A stretch of DNA of 64,000 bases, taken from the NCBI GenBank assembly GCA_937911505.1, contig CALEMF010000015.1, forward strand, positions 124,001 to 188,000. The letters run 5' to 3'. The notes beneath the pieces are model-generated. The model was not told where the DNA came from. It made no database searches and was given only the letters and a program-made list of their open reading frames with translations. Position numbers and translations under genes: made by a program. Shown here in pieces: positions 29,491-39,390 of this stretch (position 1 is its first letter; the number at the start of each line of letters is the position of its first letter). The DNA is from an uncultured Cytophagales bacterium (GTDB taxonomy: Bacteria; Bacteroidota; Bacteroidia; Cytophagales; Thermonemataceae).

Positions 29491-30264
29491 ATGGCAGACC
29501 AAATTATTGTATCGCTAGAAAAAAAAATCAAAACTATTACACTTAATAATCCTACCCGTAAAAATGCCGTTACCAAGACGATGGTTGAACGTATTGGAGA
29601 AGCCGTATCAGAAAGTGAACAGGATGGTACACACGTAGTGATACTGACCGGATCAGAAGGGAATTTTTGTAGTGGCGCTGACCTGATGGGGAGCGAAGAG
29701 GTAAAAGCAGACGTAACCACCTATCTGAAAGAAAGCGTTAATCCAACTATCTTGGCCATGCAAAATACACACGTTCCCATTATTGCTAAAATAAGTGGTA
29801 CTTGTGTAGGTTTAGGCTTTAACTTAGCGCTTGCTTGTGATATGCTCATTGCTTCTGAAGATGCCCGCTTCAGTCAGATATTTACCAACATCGGTTTATC
29901 AAGCGATGGAGGGGGTGGCTTCTTCCTACCTAATCGTATAGGGTACTACAAGGCTTTTGAACTCATGTCGCTTGCTACTGTTTTTTCAGCAGAAGAAGCC
30001 CTTTACCTTCGTTTACTCAATAGGGTATGTACGCAACAGATTCTAGATAAAACCGTCTTGGAGATTGCAGAAAGACTAGCCGCCGGACCGCTGATGGCCA
30101 TCAAACACACAAAGGCAAATTTAAGGCAAGGCATTAGTGGAACGCTAGAAGATACCCTAACACTAGAGGCAGAAAATCAAGGAAAGAACTTCCAGACCCA
30201 AGATTTCGTGGAGGGAGTTGCTGCTTTTTTACAAAAAAGAAAACCTCAATTCAAAGGAAAGTAG
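29491..30264 (+). CDS. Enoyl-CoA hydratase/isomerase-family protein
   Basis: 257 residues with the crotonase fold: NPTRKNAVTKTMV, oxyanion-hole segments GNFCSGADL and ISGTCVGLGFNLALACD, and the FSQIFTNIGLSSDGGGGFFLP segment. The usual catalytic Glu positions are not both evident: the second region has SSDGGG where a Glu is typical of hydratases, so it may be an isomerase-like member. Probably an operon with the flavin reductase. Confidence 0.88.
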   Translation: MADQIIVSLEKKIKTITLNNPTRKNAVTKTMVERIGEAVSESEQDGTHVVILTGSEGNFCSGADLMGSEEVKADVTTYLKESVNPTILAMQNTHVPIIAKISGTCVGLGFNLALACDMLIASEDARFSQIFTNIGLSSDGGGGFFLPNRIGYYKAFELMSLATVFSAEEALYLRLLNRVCTQQILDKTVLEIAERLAAGPLMAIKHTKANLRQGISGTLEDTLTLEAENQGKNFQTQDFVEGVAAFLQKRKPQFKGK

Positions 30265-30378
30265 CCTATTTCTACTTGATTTTTAGTAAAAAACTTAGTT
30301 ATTTACACGAATATTACAAACAAAGCTTGCTCTATTCTACGAACAGAAAAGAAGCTAGACTTACAATACCTAATTCCC

Positions 30379-30909
30379 ATGATCATAAAAAATCTTACCC
30401 ATATCCCCTCTCTAATTTTCTTTATATTACTGGCCTTTTGTACCGCTTGTGGTGATACCACGAAAGATAATGAAACAGGCGATACCAATGCACTTAATAA
30501 GGAGTTTACGGAAGAACATAAACAACTTGAAAAGGAACACATTGCTTGGGTAGAGGAACACCGGCAGTTTGAAGAGCGCTTTCTCTCTTTAAAAAGTAAA
30601 TTTAGTGAAGTAAAGAAACAACCCACGCCTGCGTTTGACTCCATTGCTGTTGCTCAGCAAAAACTTATTACCGAGCATGCCAAAATGATTAGCCAACACG
30701 TGGTCTTCATAGACGAACACAAGCAAGTAATCAAAGAACACAAAGATGGCGAAATTACTGATAAGGCCATGCAGCAGAAGCAACGAGATTTTTATGATAA
30801 ACATAAGACACTCGAAGAAAAACACAGCGCGCTTGTAGGGCAATACAAGACTTTCAATAAGCAATTAGAACAGTTTATTGTAGCGGCTGGCGGAAAGGTA
30901 GAAGGCTAG
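30379..30909 (+). CDS. Lipoprotein with His/Glu-rich coiled coil
   Basis: 176 residues. Hydrophobic LIFFILLAFCTAC with the lipobox Cys at residue 24, then an almost fully helical mature part built from repeats of the type EEHKQLEKEH and IDEHKQVIKEH. Family not recognised. The recurring E.H pairs could bind metal or mediate a coiled coil; neither is shown. Convergent with the DUF445 gene. Confidence 0.7.
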   Translation: MIIKNLTHIPSLIFFILLAFCTACGDTTKDNETGDTNALNKEFTEEHKQLEKEHIAWVEEHRQFEERFLSLKSKFSEVKKQPTPAFDSIAVAQQKLITEHAKMISQHVVFIDEHKQVIKEHKDGEITDKAMQQKQRDFYDKHKTLEEKHSALVGQYKTFNKQLEQFIVAAGGKVEG

Positions 30910-30932
30910 CTTACTGGCTAGGAAGTATACTT

Positions 30933-32147
30933 TTAAGAAAACAAAAAATACCATTGGAGAGTACCAGCAAGAAGTCCTAGGCTAGCGCCAATCAGGATAA
31001 GTGTTGTTTCATCTTCTTGAAAGATAGGCCGTAAGAAACTTTCAAAGTCTTTGGGAGGAAGTGCCTGCATTTTCTCTTTCAGTTGATTTTCAATGTCTAG
31101 GGTTTCTCTAGTATAATCAAAAACATTGCTTACTATGATAGGGAGCTCTTCCATAAGTCGATATACCGCTATATTTTTAACAATACTAAGTTTCTTACCT
31201 ACTAATAGCTCTACCAATACCGTAGATGTAGAGTTACCTACCACTTCGTCAATCCAGTGATTCACCCGTTCAGTAATAATTTTTTCTAGATGTGGCGTAC
31301 CAGGGCCACGCATTACATAAGCAAACATAGCTTCAGTGGTGACAATTTCTTGGTCTACAATAGTGGCATATTCTTCTGCTACTTCTTGTTGTCTTTTTAG
31401 AAAGAGCCCCTGCAGTGTAAATAGTCCTAGTATGGAGATGGGCTCTCTTGGTGTAAAAATAAGCCGTAAAGCAATGGTATTTGTGGCGTAGCCTACTAGT
31501 AAGCCAAATAAAGGTAAAAGCCACCAAGGATTATAATAATAAGAAATAAACATTTGTGGTAAGCCAAGTACAAACCCAAAGTATAAGCCTGATTTTACCA
31601 AAAACTTAAATTCCTCTCTACCACATTCTTGAAAAACCTTATTGAGCAGCGATCTATCACGCGAGAGTGTTTGAATAGCAATGTGCTTAATGTTAAGTAA
31701 TGTATTAATTTGCTCTTGAATATCCTTCATTACTAATAGTACAAGCGCTGGAATATTATCTGTAGCATTTTGATATACTTGCCTCTTAACAAACTCTGGC
31801 GTGTTTTTCCAAACCTGCCTGGCTTGCGCTTCCATAATCTCATCTACCAATTTGTTAGAAAGTACAGTTAAGTGAGGGTGTATTATCTCGGCTATCTGTT
31901 GTGCGTCAATCTGTTGGAAACGCTCGTCGATCTTCAGCAACTTCGAGGTAATTAAATCAACTGAGCGGGCTGCCATACTGCGGGCTTTAGAAGGAATAAT
32001 CCCTTGCCAGCCAAAAGGTCGGATTCCCTTGTACTCGATAGGGTAGAAGGTCATTTGAATAGCCAACCAGTTGGTAAGCCAACCAATGAGGCCACTACTA
32101 ATGGGAATAGCTAATAAAAGTAATCTCAGAAGAGTTTCTTCAGACAT
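30933..32147 (-). CDS. DUF445-family membrane protein
   Basis: 404 residues. N-terminal membrane segment followed by GWLTNWLAIQMTFYP and the GWQGIIPSKARSMA motif, then a second copy of the N.A..L.F.P pattern (YATNTIALRLIFTPREP) after two central membrane segments. This repeated motif is typical of the DUF445 (YheB-like) family, whose function is unknown. A C-terminal membrane segment closes the protein. Confidence 0.85.
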   Translation of the reverse strand: MSEETLLRLLLLAIPISSGLIGWLTNWLAIQMTFYPIEYKGIRPFGWQGIIPSKARSMAARSVDLITSKLLKIDERFQQIDAQQIAEIIHPHLTVLSNKLVDEIMEAQARQVWKNTPEFVKRQVYQNATDNIPALVLLVMKDIQEQINTLLNIKHIAIQTLSRDRSLLNKVFQECGREEFKFLVKSGLYFGFVLGLPQMFISYYYNPWWLLPLFGLLVGYATNTIALRLIFTPREPISILGLFTLQGLFLKRQQEVAEEYATIVDQEIVTTEAMFAYVMRGPGTPHLEKIITERVNHWIDEVVGNSTSTVLVELLVGKKLSIVKNIAVYRLMEELPIIVSNVFDYTRETLDIENQLKEKMQALPPKDFESFLRPIFQEDETTLILIGASLGLLAGTLQWYFLFS

Positions 32148-32551
32148 GCAGAACAGGGTTTATACTGCGTATGTGTGGCAAAAATATAAAAATTATTGCC
32201 ATCCTAGCACTTTCGATGTGTAATCCCTCAAGAGCACCTACTATTTGGTTGCTATACGCATCTATCTATGTTTATAAGAAGAGAGGTAAAGCTACTCTCA
32301 AATAGCCTGACATTAAGAATAAACATCTCTTGAGGAAACAAAAAAATAACAAATTGATAATAAAATAATTATGAGCAAAATAATGTAAAAGGATAAGCGA
32401 GGTAAGCTTTCTTAAAATACCGAAAAATTGCATTTTGCTTACATTCAATTTTCATTTGCTAGGAAAAAAACAATTTGATTTTATGTATGTTCTACTTTTT
32501 CCTTTATATTTGATTAGTTACAACTTTTTAATTATTAAACTCATTGACTAA
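32148..32551. other. 404-bp intergenic region between divergent genes
   Basis: Holds a perfect 9-bp inverted repeat, CCTCAAGAG at 32226 and CTCTTGAGG at 32327, about 92 bases apart; a minus-strand TATTTTTG box at 32179-32186 before the DUF445 gene; and TATATTTG at 32505-32512 before the FadL gene. The rest is AT-rich with no gene. Confidence 0.55.
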
Positions 32552-33811
32552 ATGAAAAGAATACTATTTACAGCATTGGCCTTATTGCCTTGGCTATTCG
32601 CTGAAGCGGGAGGCTTTCAGGTCGTACTACAAGGTGTACGCCAGACGAGTATGGGAAACACGGCAGTCGGACAAGCCGCAGATGCATCAAGTGTATTTTT
32701 TAATCCAGGCGCAATGGCTATGCTCGGTGATAATGTAGTGGCTGCTGGAGGTAGTTTTATAAGCTCTAATATAGCCTATTCAGGCGCTTTTGGGAGTGCA
32801 GAATCTGACAACCCCCTCTCTACACCCTTTTATTTCTACGCAGTATATGGCGTAGGAGCTGATGGCGCTGAAGGGACAGGCAAGAAACTGAAACTGGGCT
32901 TAGGTGTATTCACGCCTTATGGCTCTACCACAGAGTGGCCTGATCAATGGGTAGGGCAAGCTTACTTACGCTCCTTATCCTTACGTTCTATTTACGTACA
33001 ACCTACAGTTGCTTACCAAATCACTGATAAGCTAGGATTTGGGGCAGGATTGGACATCGTCTTTGGTGGCGTAAGTATCGTAAGAGCTGTCCCAACTACT
33101 AACATTGACGGCGAGAATGCAGAAATAGAATTTGAAGGCGATGCAGAAGTAGCCGTAGGTTTTAATCTAGGACTCTACTACAAACCAATCGACCAGTTAT
33201 CTATAGGACTTAATTACCGTTCGGAAGTAGAAACCAATGTAGAAGGAGGAGACGTTACTTACACAGGACTATCTTCTACGGTAGCAGCCAGTGGGCAGTT
33301 CCCGGCCAATAATCGCTTTGATGCTTCATTACCCCTACCTGCTGTACTTACATTTGGGGTGGGCGTATATCCAACAGAAGGCTTAACACTAGCCGCTGAT
33401 CTACGCTATACCTTTTGGAGTGCTTACGAAGAGCTTCGGTTCGATTTTGAGCAGCCTATTGCAGGCAGTAGTGAAAATGTTTCAGCTCGTAACTACGAAG
33501 ACAGCTTCACCCTAAGCCTAGGAGCAGAATATGCTGCTACAGACGCATTGATGGTAAGAGCAGGTGGTTACTATGACTGGACACCCGTTCCCGACGGTTA
33601 CATGACTCCAGAAACTCCTGATGCCAATACAGTAGGACTTACACTAGGACTAGGTTATACTTTTGCAGAGAAGTTGGTGGTAGATGCGGGCGTTCTGTTT
33701 GTTATCAGAGAGGAGAGAGAAAATAACGCCGCCCCTGATGCCAACACCTTGAGTGGTACTTACGAAACCAGAGCTGTTGTACCCAGTATAGGCGTAGCTT
33801 ACCTGTTTTAA
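32552..33811 (+). CDS. FadL/OmpP1/TodX-family outer-membrane transporter
   Basis: 419 residues. Signal peptide (residues ~1-19, ending AEA), then GGFQVVLQGVRQTSMGNTA and the conserved ASSVFFNPGAMAML, typical of FadL. The family forms barrels that take up long-chain fatty acids and other hydrophobic molecules. The barrel ends in aromatic VAYLF. A promoter box lies 40 bases upstream. A lipoprotein SGNH hydrolase follows, which could free the lipid substrate. Confidence 0.9.
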   Translation: MKRILFTALALLPWLFAEAGGFQVVLQGVRQTSMGNTAVGQAADASSVFFNPGAMAMLGDNVVAAGGSFISSNIAYSGAFGSAESDNPLSTPFYFYAVYGVGADGAEGTGKKLKLGLGVFTPYGSTTEWPDQWVGQAYLRSLSLRSIYVQPTVAYQITDKLGFGAGLDIVFGGVSIVRAVPTTNIDGENAEIEFEGDAEVAVGFNLGLYYKPIDQLSIGLNYRSEVETNVEGGDVTYTGLSSTVAASGQFPANNRFDASLPLPAVLTFGVGVYPTEGLTLAADLRYTFWSAYEELRFDFEQPIAGSSENVSARNYEDSFTLSLGAEYAATDALMVRAGGYYDWTPVPDGYMTPETPDANTVGLTLGLGYTFAEKLVVDAGVLFVIREERENNAAPDANTLSGTYETRAVVPSIGVAYLF

Positions 33812-33844
33812 TGCTCATTACACTATTTTAAGGACACAATTCAT

Positions 33845-35194
33845 ATGAAACATATTTTCAAAAAAAGCATTTATTCATTGATGGCAGTCGCTTTCCTTAT
33901 GGGATGTGAGCCAGAAATTGATTCAGAGTTCAACCCAGGAAGTGCAGATTTCTCTAGGTATATTGCTGTGGGCGCTTCACTTACCTTGGGGCAAGCCGAT
34001 GGAGGTACTTACCAAGCATCGCAAGAGGTAGCTTTTCCTGTATTAATAGGACAACAAATACAACTAGCTGCCCCCAATGCAAGCAGTCAGTTTCGTACCC
34101 CTATTTTAGAGGGAGATGGTACAGGCTATTTAAGATTAGCTGGTTTTACAGCAACAGGTGCCCCTGATCTAGCAACTGTGGATCCTAATCCAGCAGTTTT
34201 TGCGGGACCAAGCAACTTCACTACAGATGTGATACCTGCTAGCGCTATCAGCGAAAACGATATCGGAAGGTTCAAACTCAGAAAAGTTGATGGCGATTTT
34301 GATAACTTTGGTATCCCAGGCATGCGTCTGTCAAGTGTTACGTCTCCTTCATATGCTATTGATGATGTAGGCGCTGATCCATTGGCGAGCTACTTCGATT
34401 GGAATCCTTAATACAATCGATTACTACCTGCTACTGAAGAAGATAAAAGCTACTTATCGTTGATAGGAGAGCAAGACTTCACTTTCTTTACCTGCCTTTT
34501 AGGAAACAATGACGTGCTACAATTTGCTGCTTCTGGAGGCTCCATAGACATTACACCTTCTGCTACGTTTACACAATTATATACCCTAGCCTTAGATACC
34601 CTTACAAGAAATGGTGCACAGGGTGTAGTGGGTACTATACCAAGTGTTACCTCTGCAGCGTATTTTACGGCCATTAGTATGGAAGAAACCATTGCCACCT
34701 ACACGGCTGTAAATACAATGGGTTTTTACATAGAGACAGAAGGGGGAGCAAGGTTAGCAACTACCAACGATCTTATTCTATTACCTGCTAGTGATCTACT
34801 TGCAGAGGTAGCGGCGGAAAACTCCACTGCAGGTGCCTCTCCACTCGATCCCTTCCCTGATAATCTGATTTTGGATAGCGATGAGATAGCAGAAGTATCA
34901 CAAGCAATTACACAGTACAATAATACGATTAGAAGCCTAGCCACTCAGTATGGTTTGGCAGTGGCAGATGTAAATGCTTTACTGACTGACGCAGAAGATG
35001 GCTTCTCAGAGAATGCTGTCACAGTGACAACCCAGTACATTTCAGGAGATATTTTCTCTTTAGATGGCATTCATTTGACACCACGTGGTAATGCCTTTTT
35101 GGCCAATCTGTTTATTGATGCGATCAACCTCACGTATGGGGCAAGTATTCCCAAGTTGGACCCTAATCAGTACCCAGGCATTCCACTGCCTTAA
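33845..35194 (+). pseudogene. SGNH/GDSL-type lipoprotein hydrolase split by one in-frame TAA
   Basis: 33845-34411 (188 residues) and the stretch after it are in the same frame; one TAA at 34409-34411 interrupts between FDWNP and YNRLLPATEEDK. The whole is ~448 residues: lipobox AFLMGC (Cys 21), block I IAVGASLTLG with the nucleophile Ser, the LLGNNDVL block, and C-terminal DGIHLTPRGN with the catalytic Asp and His. So the catalytic residues lie on both sides of the stop and the first part alone cannot be active. A TAT or TAC codon changed to TAA would explain it. It may act with the FadL protein encoded 33 bases upstream. Confidence 0.85.
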
Positions 35195-35210
35195 TATTTT
35201 ATTTATCGAG

Positions 35211-35246
35211 CAACCCCAAGAGTATCAATTACTTTTGGGGTTTGTT
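35211..35246 (+). terminator. Terminator after the hydrolase gene
   Basis: AACCCCAAGAGTA pairs with TACTTTTGGGGTT (one mismatch) around a short AT loop, followed by TGTTCATT. Confidence 0.65.
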
Positions 35247-35391
35247 CATTAAAAGCTCTTTTAAATTACCTTCCTTTGGCATAGTTTGTGAAACTCACTT
35301 AACCAAAAATAGACCTTCTCATTATCCAAATTATTTTTCCTTGAGATAGTTCTATCAAATTTTAAACTCATTTAAACTAAAAATTAGTGTT

Positions 35392-36306
35392 ATGAAAAAG
35401 ATTTATTCTTTATTCTCACTTGTTCTATTATTCTCATCATTTCTGATGACCTCTTGTGACGACGATAGCGATCCCTCGCTATTAGTAGCTAGAATTGACA
35501 ATACGCTAGATGCCGGCAACTTCGATGAAGGCGATCTTGTACCTTTCACTATCGTGGCTAATGCCGATGGTAGAATTGACGAAATTTTAGTACAAAAGGT
35601 AGTAGATGGTGTTCCAGAGCAAATTTTTGACAAAAGCAATGGCTTTGAAAGAGATACAGAGTTCACTACAGACTTGGTTTACCAAGTAGAAGAAACTTCT
35701 GGTTCAGTAACTATTCGCCTAAGAGTGACAGATAGAAGTGACAATGTACAAGAAGCTGAGTATACTTTTACCGTAGGTGAAACCGCAGGTGGCGGTGGCA
35801 GTGGCGGTGGAGGAGGAGAAGCTCCTTTACTTAGAAGTACTGTTACAGTTGATATGGGTACAGAAGGTGCTAGTCTAGGTAGTTATTTAGCTACTGGTAG
35901 CGGTACAGTATATACTTCTAGTCAGGCACAAAGTAATAGAAGTACAATTGATGTAACAGTAGGCGTAGGTAATACAGGTGGCCCTTCACTCATTTCTCCT
36001 GCAGAGCGTAAAGGGGAAGCAGACTTCTACGGTGGAGTAGATCTAAACTTCGGTAGTCCTACACCTGATCCTCAGACAGGACTTATCAGTACATTCTTCT
36101 CTCAAGAAAATGACCTAGATACTGATGATGCTACTGCTGATGAAGTAGATGGTGTATCACCTAGCAGTTCTACTATCCGTATGTCACCAGGAAACGTGTA
36201 CAGCTTCCAGAATACTAACGGAAAGAAGGGACTTATTAAGGTAACAGATCTACAAGGCTCAGGTACTAACTATACGGTTACCCTCGACGTAGTAGTACAA
36301 CAATAA
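35392..36306 (+). CDS. Lipoprotein with Gly-rich linker
   Basis: 304 residues. Lipobox LMTSC (Cys 22) followed by acidic DDDSD. A beta-rich Ig-like module (residues ~30-130) is joined by a Gly/Ser linker (GGGGSGGGGG) to a second beta-rich domain of about 160 residues. Family not recognised. It is on its own between two terminators and is likely exposed on the cell surface. Confidence 0.75.
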   Translation: MKKIYSLFSLVLLFSSFLMTSCDDDSDPSLLVARIDNTLDAGNFDEGDLVPFTIVANADGRIDEILVQKVVDGVPEQIFDKSNGFERDTEFTTDLVYQVEETSGSVTIRLRVTDRSDNVQEAEYTFTVGETAGGGGSGGGGGEAPLLRSTVTVDMGTEGASLGSYLATGSGTVYTSSQAQSNRSTIDVTVGVGNTGGPSLISPAERKGEADFYGGVDLNFGSPTPDPQTGLISTFFSQENDLDTDDATADEVDGVSPSSSTIRMSPGNVYSFQNTNGKKGLIKVTDLQGSGTNYTVTLDVVVQQ

Positions 36307-36330
36307 GCTTCCAAAAATTTTAATACTACA

Positions 36331-36360
36331 AAAAGCCCTGTGTCAACAGGGCTTTTTGCT
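36331..36360 (+). terminator. Terminator after the linker lipoprotein
   Basis: AAAAGCCCTG and CAGGGCTTTT form a perfect 10-bp stem with a TGTCAA loop and a T tract. Confidence 0.9.
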
Positions 36361-36388
36361 TTATAAGCCTTTTTTATTCGTATATTTG
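36355..36388 (+). promoter_or_regulatory. Candidate miaE promoter
   Basis: TTTG at 36355-36358 and TATATTTG at 36381-36388, 22 bases apart; the -33 part lies in the T tract of the previous terminator. Confidence 0.5.
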
Positions 36389-36425
36389 TCCATCTTTATT
36401 TCTCTTAATAAAAGCTGAAAGTATT

Positions 36426-37007
36426 ATGTTGGGTTTAAAACTCCCTACCGATCCTCGCTGGGTCAACATTGCTGAAAAAAGTATCGCTGAGATTCTCATC
36501 GACCATGCCTATTGTGAGCAAAAGGCCGCTTCTACTTGTATTTCTTTAATCGTCTCTTATCCAGAAAAGGAAAGGTTGGTAGAGGTACTAACGCCTGTAG
36601 TCGCCGAGGAGTGGAGCCATTTCGAGCGTGTATTAGAAGCGATGAAAGAGCGTGGCATCAGCTTAGGCGCCACACGTACCGATGAATACGTGGTAAAACT
36701 CAATAAGCTAATTCGTAAAGGAGGCAATAGTGAAGAGCGATTTTTAGATAAACTATTGGTATGTGCCCTGATAGAAGCCCGTAGTTGCGAGCGCTTTAAA
36801 CTACTCTCTGAAAACATTGCAGACGAAAAACTGAAGAAATTCTACTATGAATTGATGATTTCAGAAGCAGGTCATTATGTCAATTTTATTGATTTGGCTA
36901 AAGCCTATCTTCCAGAAGAACAGGTAAAACAACGCCTACAAGAAATGCTAGAAGCAGAAGCTGAAATCATAGAGCAGCTAGCGGTACGTGGTGATCGGAT
37001 GCATTGA
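36426..37007 (+). CDS. miaE: tRNA-(ms2io6A) hydroxylase
   Basis: 193 residues, with the ferritin-like di-iron motifs EEWSHFERVL and SEAGHYVNF and a conserved ARSCERFK helix. It hydroxylates the isopentenyl group put on A37 of tRNA, a late step after MiaA. ATG start with a promoter box 38 bases upstream. The gene stands alone. Confidence 0.9.
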   Translation: MLGLKLPTDPRWVNIAEKSIAEILIDHAYCEQKAASTCISLIVSYPEKERLVEVLTPVVAEEWSHFERVLEAMKERGISLGATRTDEYVVKLNKLIRKGGNSEERFLDKLLVCALIEARSCERFKLLSENIADEKLKKFYYELMISEAGHYVNFIDLAKAYLPEEQVKQRLQEMLEAEAEIIEQLAVRGDRMH

Positions 37008-37276
37008 TTGTTGGACACAAGAGGTAAGACACAGGGTACCAGACGACAGAAGCAAGACTTCAGACACAAGAAAAAAGACAGGTGCATGTCTCTGAAATAA
37101 GTTGATTGCTTTCACTCATTCATACAATCGCTCATTCACCATTAAAACTAGCTTTGTAAAAGCCTAAAAATAATTCTAACTTTGTAATCAATTCTTTCTA
37201 CGAAACGTTTAAAGGTAAGAAGTGTGTACAAAAATAGGTTGTACATCAATCAGAAAACTCTATAAATCCTACATAT
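37008..37276 (+). other. Intergenic with degenerate purine-rich tandem repeats
   Basis: From about 37013 to 37085 short units of the type GACACAAGA recur with changes. This kind of low-complexity stretch has no coding signal. A tatA promoter follows. Confidence 0.4.
37153..37184 (+). promoter_or_regulatory. tatA promoter
   Basis: TTTG at 37153-37156, a 20-base spacer, then TAACTTTG at 37177-37184; a full match to the Bacteroidota housekeeping promoter. The leader to the ATG is about 85 bases. Confidence 0.7.
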
Positions 37277-37507
37277 ATGGAATTATTCACAAGCATTCTA
37301 CTTTTTATGGGCCTAAGCCCTGGAGAAATATTTGTTATCATTTTGGCGCTTGTACTCTTATTTGGAGCGAAAAAAATACCTGAGCTAGCAAGAGGATTAG
37401 GAAAAGGTATTAGAGAATTTAAAGATGCTACCAAAGAAATCAAGCACAACATAGAAGAAAGTACCAAAATAGAAGAAGAAGAAAAAGAAAAGTCTAACGC
37501 TAAGTAA
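37277..37507 (+). CDS. tatA: Twin-arginine translocase subunit TatA
   Basis: 76 residues: one membrane segment (IFVIILALVLLFGAKKIP) preceded by GE, then the amphipathic helix ELARGLGKGIREFKDA and an acidic/basic tail. TatA forms the pore for folded proteins. gatA follows 16 bases later. Confidence 0.92.
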   Translation: MELFTSILLFMGLSPGEIFVIILALVLLFGAKKIPELARGLGKGIREFKDATKEIKHNIEESTKIEEEEKEKSNAK

Positions 37508-37523
37508 TACCACACCTATTAAT

Positions 37524-38963
37524 TTGAAAAAGTACGATTCTTTCGCCGCCATACGTCGCGATTTGGCAAGCGGCGCTGTCACCTGTCACGCTTTAGTAAC
37601 TTACTACCTGCAACAAATAGAAGAAAAAAAACACTTAAATGTTTTTTTGAGTGTCTATGCAGAAGAAGCCTTACAAAAGGCACAAGCCATAGATGAGAAA
37701 TTAAAAGCAGGAACGGCTGGCAAATTGGCGGGGATGGTCATTGGTTTGAAAGATGTACTTTGTTACGAGAATCATCCCTTACAATGTGCCTCTAAAATAC
37801 TCGATCAGTTTGTATCGCAATTTTCTGCTACGGTTGTACAGCGCCTGTTAGACGAAGATGCGATCATCATTGGGAGACAAAACTGTGATGAATTTGCCAT
37901 GGGTTCCTCCAATGAGAACTCCGCTTTTGGTGCTACACTCAACGAAGTAGATAACACACATGTACCAGGAGGCTCTTCGGGAGCTTCTGCAGTAGCCGTC
38001 CAAGCCGATCTCTGTCTTATTTCAATTGGTTCTGACACAGGCGGTTCTGTAAGGCAACCCGCTTCTTTTTGTGGCGTAGTAGGACTAAAGCCTACTTATT
38101 CACGTCTATCACGCTATGGTTTAGTGGCTTATGCTTCTTCTTTTGACTGTATTGGTATTGTTGGTAAAAGTGTAGCAGACATTGCACAAGTACTGGAGAT
38201 AACAGCCGGAAAAGATGATTTTGATAGTACTGTTTCTCAAAAAGAAGTACCTCCTTATACAACAGCACTACAGCCTTTGAAACCTGCTCGCATTGCTTAC
38301 TTGAAGGAAGGGCTAGACGAAAAAAATATACAGCAGGAAGTAAGAGAACAGCTAGAAGCCAAAATAGACTTTCTGAAAAGTGAAGGACACGTGGTGGAAG
38401 AAGCTACCTTACCACTACTGGATTATATTTTACCTACTTATTATATTCTTACTACCGCAGAGGCCAGCTCTAATCTCTCTCGTTACGATGGTATTCGCTA
38501 TGGTTATCGTACCAAAGAGGTAGACGACTTGGAGAGTTTATACAAAAAAACCAGAACGGAAGGCTTTGGGAAAGAAGTAAAACGCCGCATTATGTTAGGT
38601 ACTTTTGTACTGAGTGCGAGCTACTATGACGCCTACTACACCAAGGCACAAAAAATGAGAAGACTTATCAAAGAAGCCACTGATCAGCTCTTTGAGCAGT
38701 ACGATTTTATCTTATTACCCACTACACCAACGACCGCCTTTAAGCGTGATGCCTTCAAAGACGATCCCATCCAAATGTACTTAGCCGACTTATTTACAGT
38801 ACAGGCTAATGTAACGGGTGTGCCTGCGATGTCTATTCCCACGGGAGAAGACGCTCAAGGCTTACCTATCGGGGTACAATTGATGGCCAATGCCTTTGAG
38901 GAAGAGAAGCTACTTGCCTTTGGGCATTATTTGATGGAAAAGTACGTGCCTGCTAGCGTATAA
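37524..38963 (+). CDS. gatA: Asp-tRNA(Asn)/Glu-tRNA(Gln) amidotransferase subunit A
   Basis: 479 residues, the family length, from a TTG start at 37524. Amidase signature with catalytic Ser-Ser-Lys: VIGLKDVL (Lys), GGSSGASAVAVQ (Ser) and GSDTGGSVRQPASFC (nucleophile Ser), followed by LKPTYSRLSRYGL. It releases ammonia to amidate misacylated tRNA with GatB and GatC, whose genes are not in this window. It starts 16 bases after tatA. Confidence 0.95.
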   Translation: MKKYDSFAAIRRDLASGAVTCHALVTYYLQQIEEKKHLNVFLSVYAEEALQKAQAIDEKLKAGTAGKLAGMVIGLKDVLCYENHPLQCASKILDQFVSQFSATVVQRLLDEDAIIIGRQNCDEFAMGSSNENSAFGATLNEVDNTHVPGGSSGASAVAVQADLCLISIGSDTGGSVRQPASFCGVVGLKPTYSRLSRYGLVAYASSFDCIGIVGKSVADIAQVLEITAGKDDFDSTVSQKEVPPYTTALQPLKPARIAYLKEGLDEKNIQQEVREQLEAKIDFLKSEGHVVEEATLPLLDYILPTYYILTTAEASSNLSRYDGIRYGYRTKEVDDLESLYKKTRTEGFGKEVKRRIMLGTFVLSASYYDAYYTKAQKMRRLIKEATDQLFEQYDFILLPTTPTTAFKRDAFKDDPIQMYLADLFTVQANVTGVPAMSIPTGEDAQGLPIGVQLMANAFEEEKLLAFGHYLMEKYVPASV

Positions 38964-39018
38964 AAGGCACTAGTAATCAATGAATACAGCTTATCTAACC
39001 TATTACGCTAGTAGATTT

Positions 39019-39390
39019 ATGAATTTTATCGCATCCATTCTATTCATCCTTCCTTGCCAAGGACAAACAAAGAAATTACACATTTTAGATGCTAAGGAAC
39101 AAGTTGATTCAATACTGCATAATATTATTCTCGATCAGCATTACATTGAAAAAGAGAAAGCACTTAAAGTCGTTTTTTCCTTTAAAGTTGATTCATTGGG
39201 AGAAATCCACAGTGCACACGTTAGATGGAGTGTTAATCTTCTACCTGATGCTTATTACAGCATTTGCAGGTCGATTGAAAACACGATCAATGCAAAATTT
39301 ATGTATAAAAAATGCAGTGATGCTGAAGTAGTAAAAAAGTATGCTACCTGCAACTATCCTTATTATCCAGATAAGGCGTCTGACCAGTAA
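39019..39390 (+). CDS. Small secreted protein, TonB-C-like
   Basis: 123 residues from the ATG at 39019 (MNFIASILFILPCQGQ gives a signal peptide); the frame is open up to 38980. The mature part has the segment VVFSFKVDSLGEIHSAHV, which resembles the C-terminal TonB-type fold, but no TM anchor or Pro-rich spacer is present. Four Cys. Function unknown. Confidence 0.6.
   Translation: MNFIASILFILPCQGQTKKLHILDAKEQVDSILHNIILDQHYIEKEKALKVVFSFKVDSLGEIHSAHVRWSVNLLPDAYYSICRSIENTINAKFMYKKCSDAEVVKKYATCNYPYYPDKASDQ

Noticed and set aside
24011-35194. UAA reassigned as a sense codon
   Set aside because: Most genes here end properly in TAA, so two in-frame TAA codons are better explained by mutation or sequence error.
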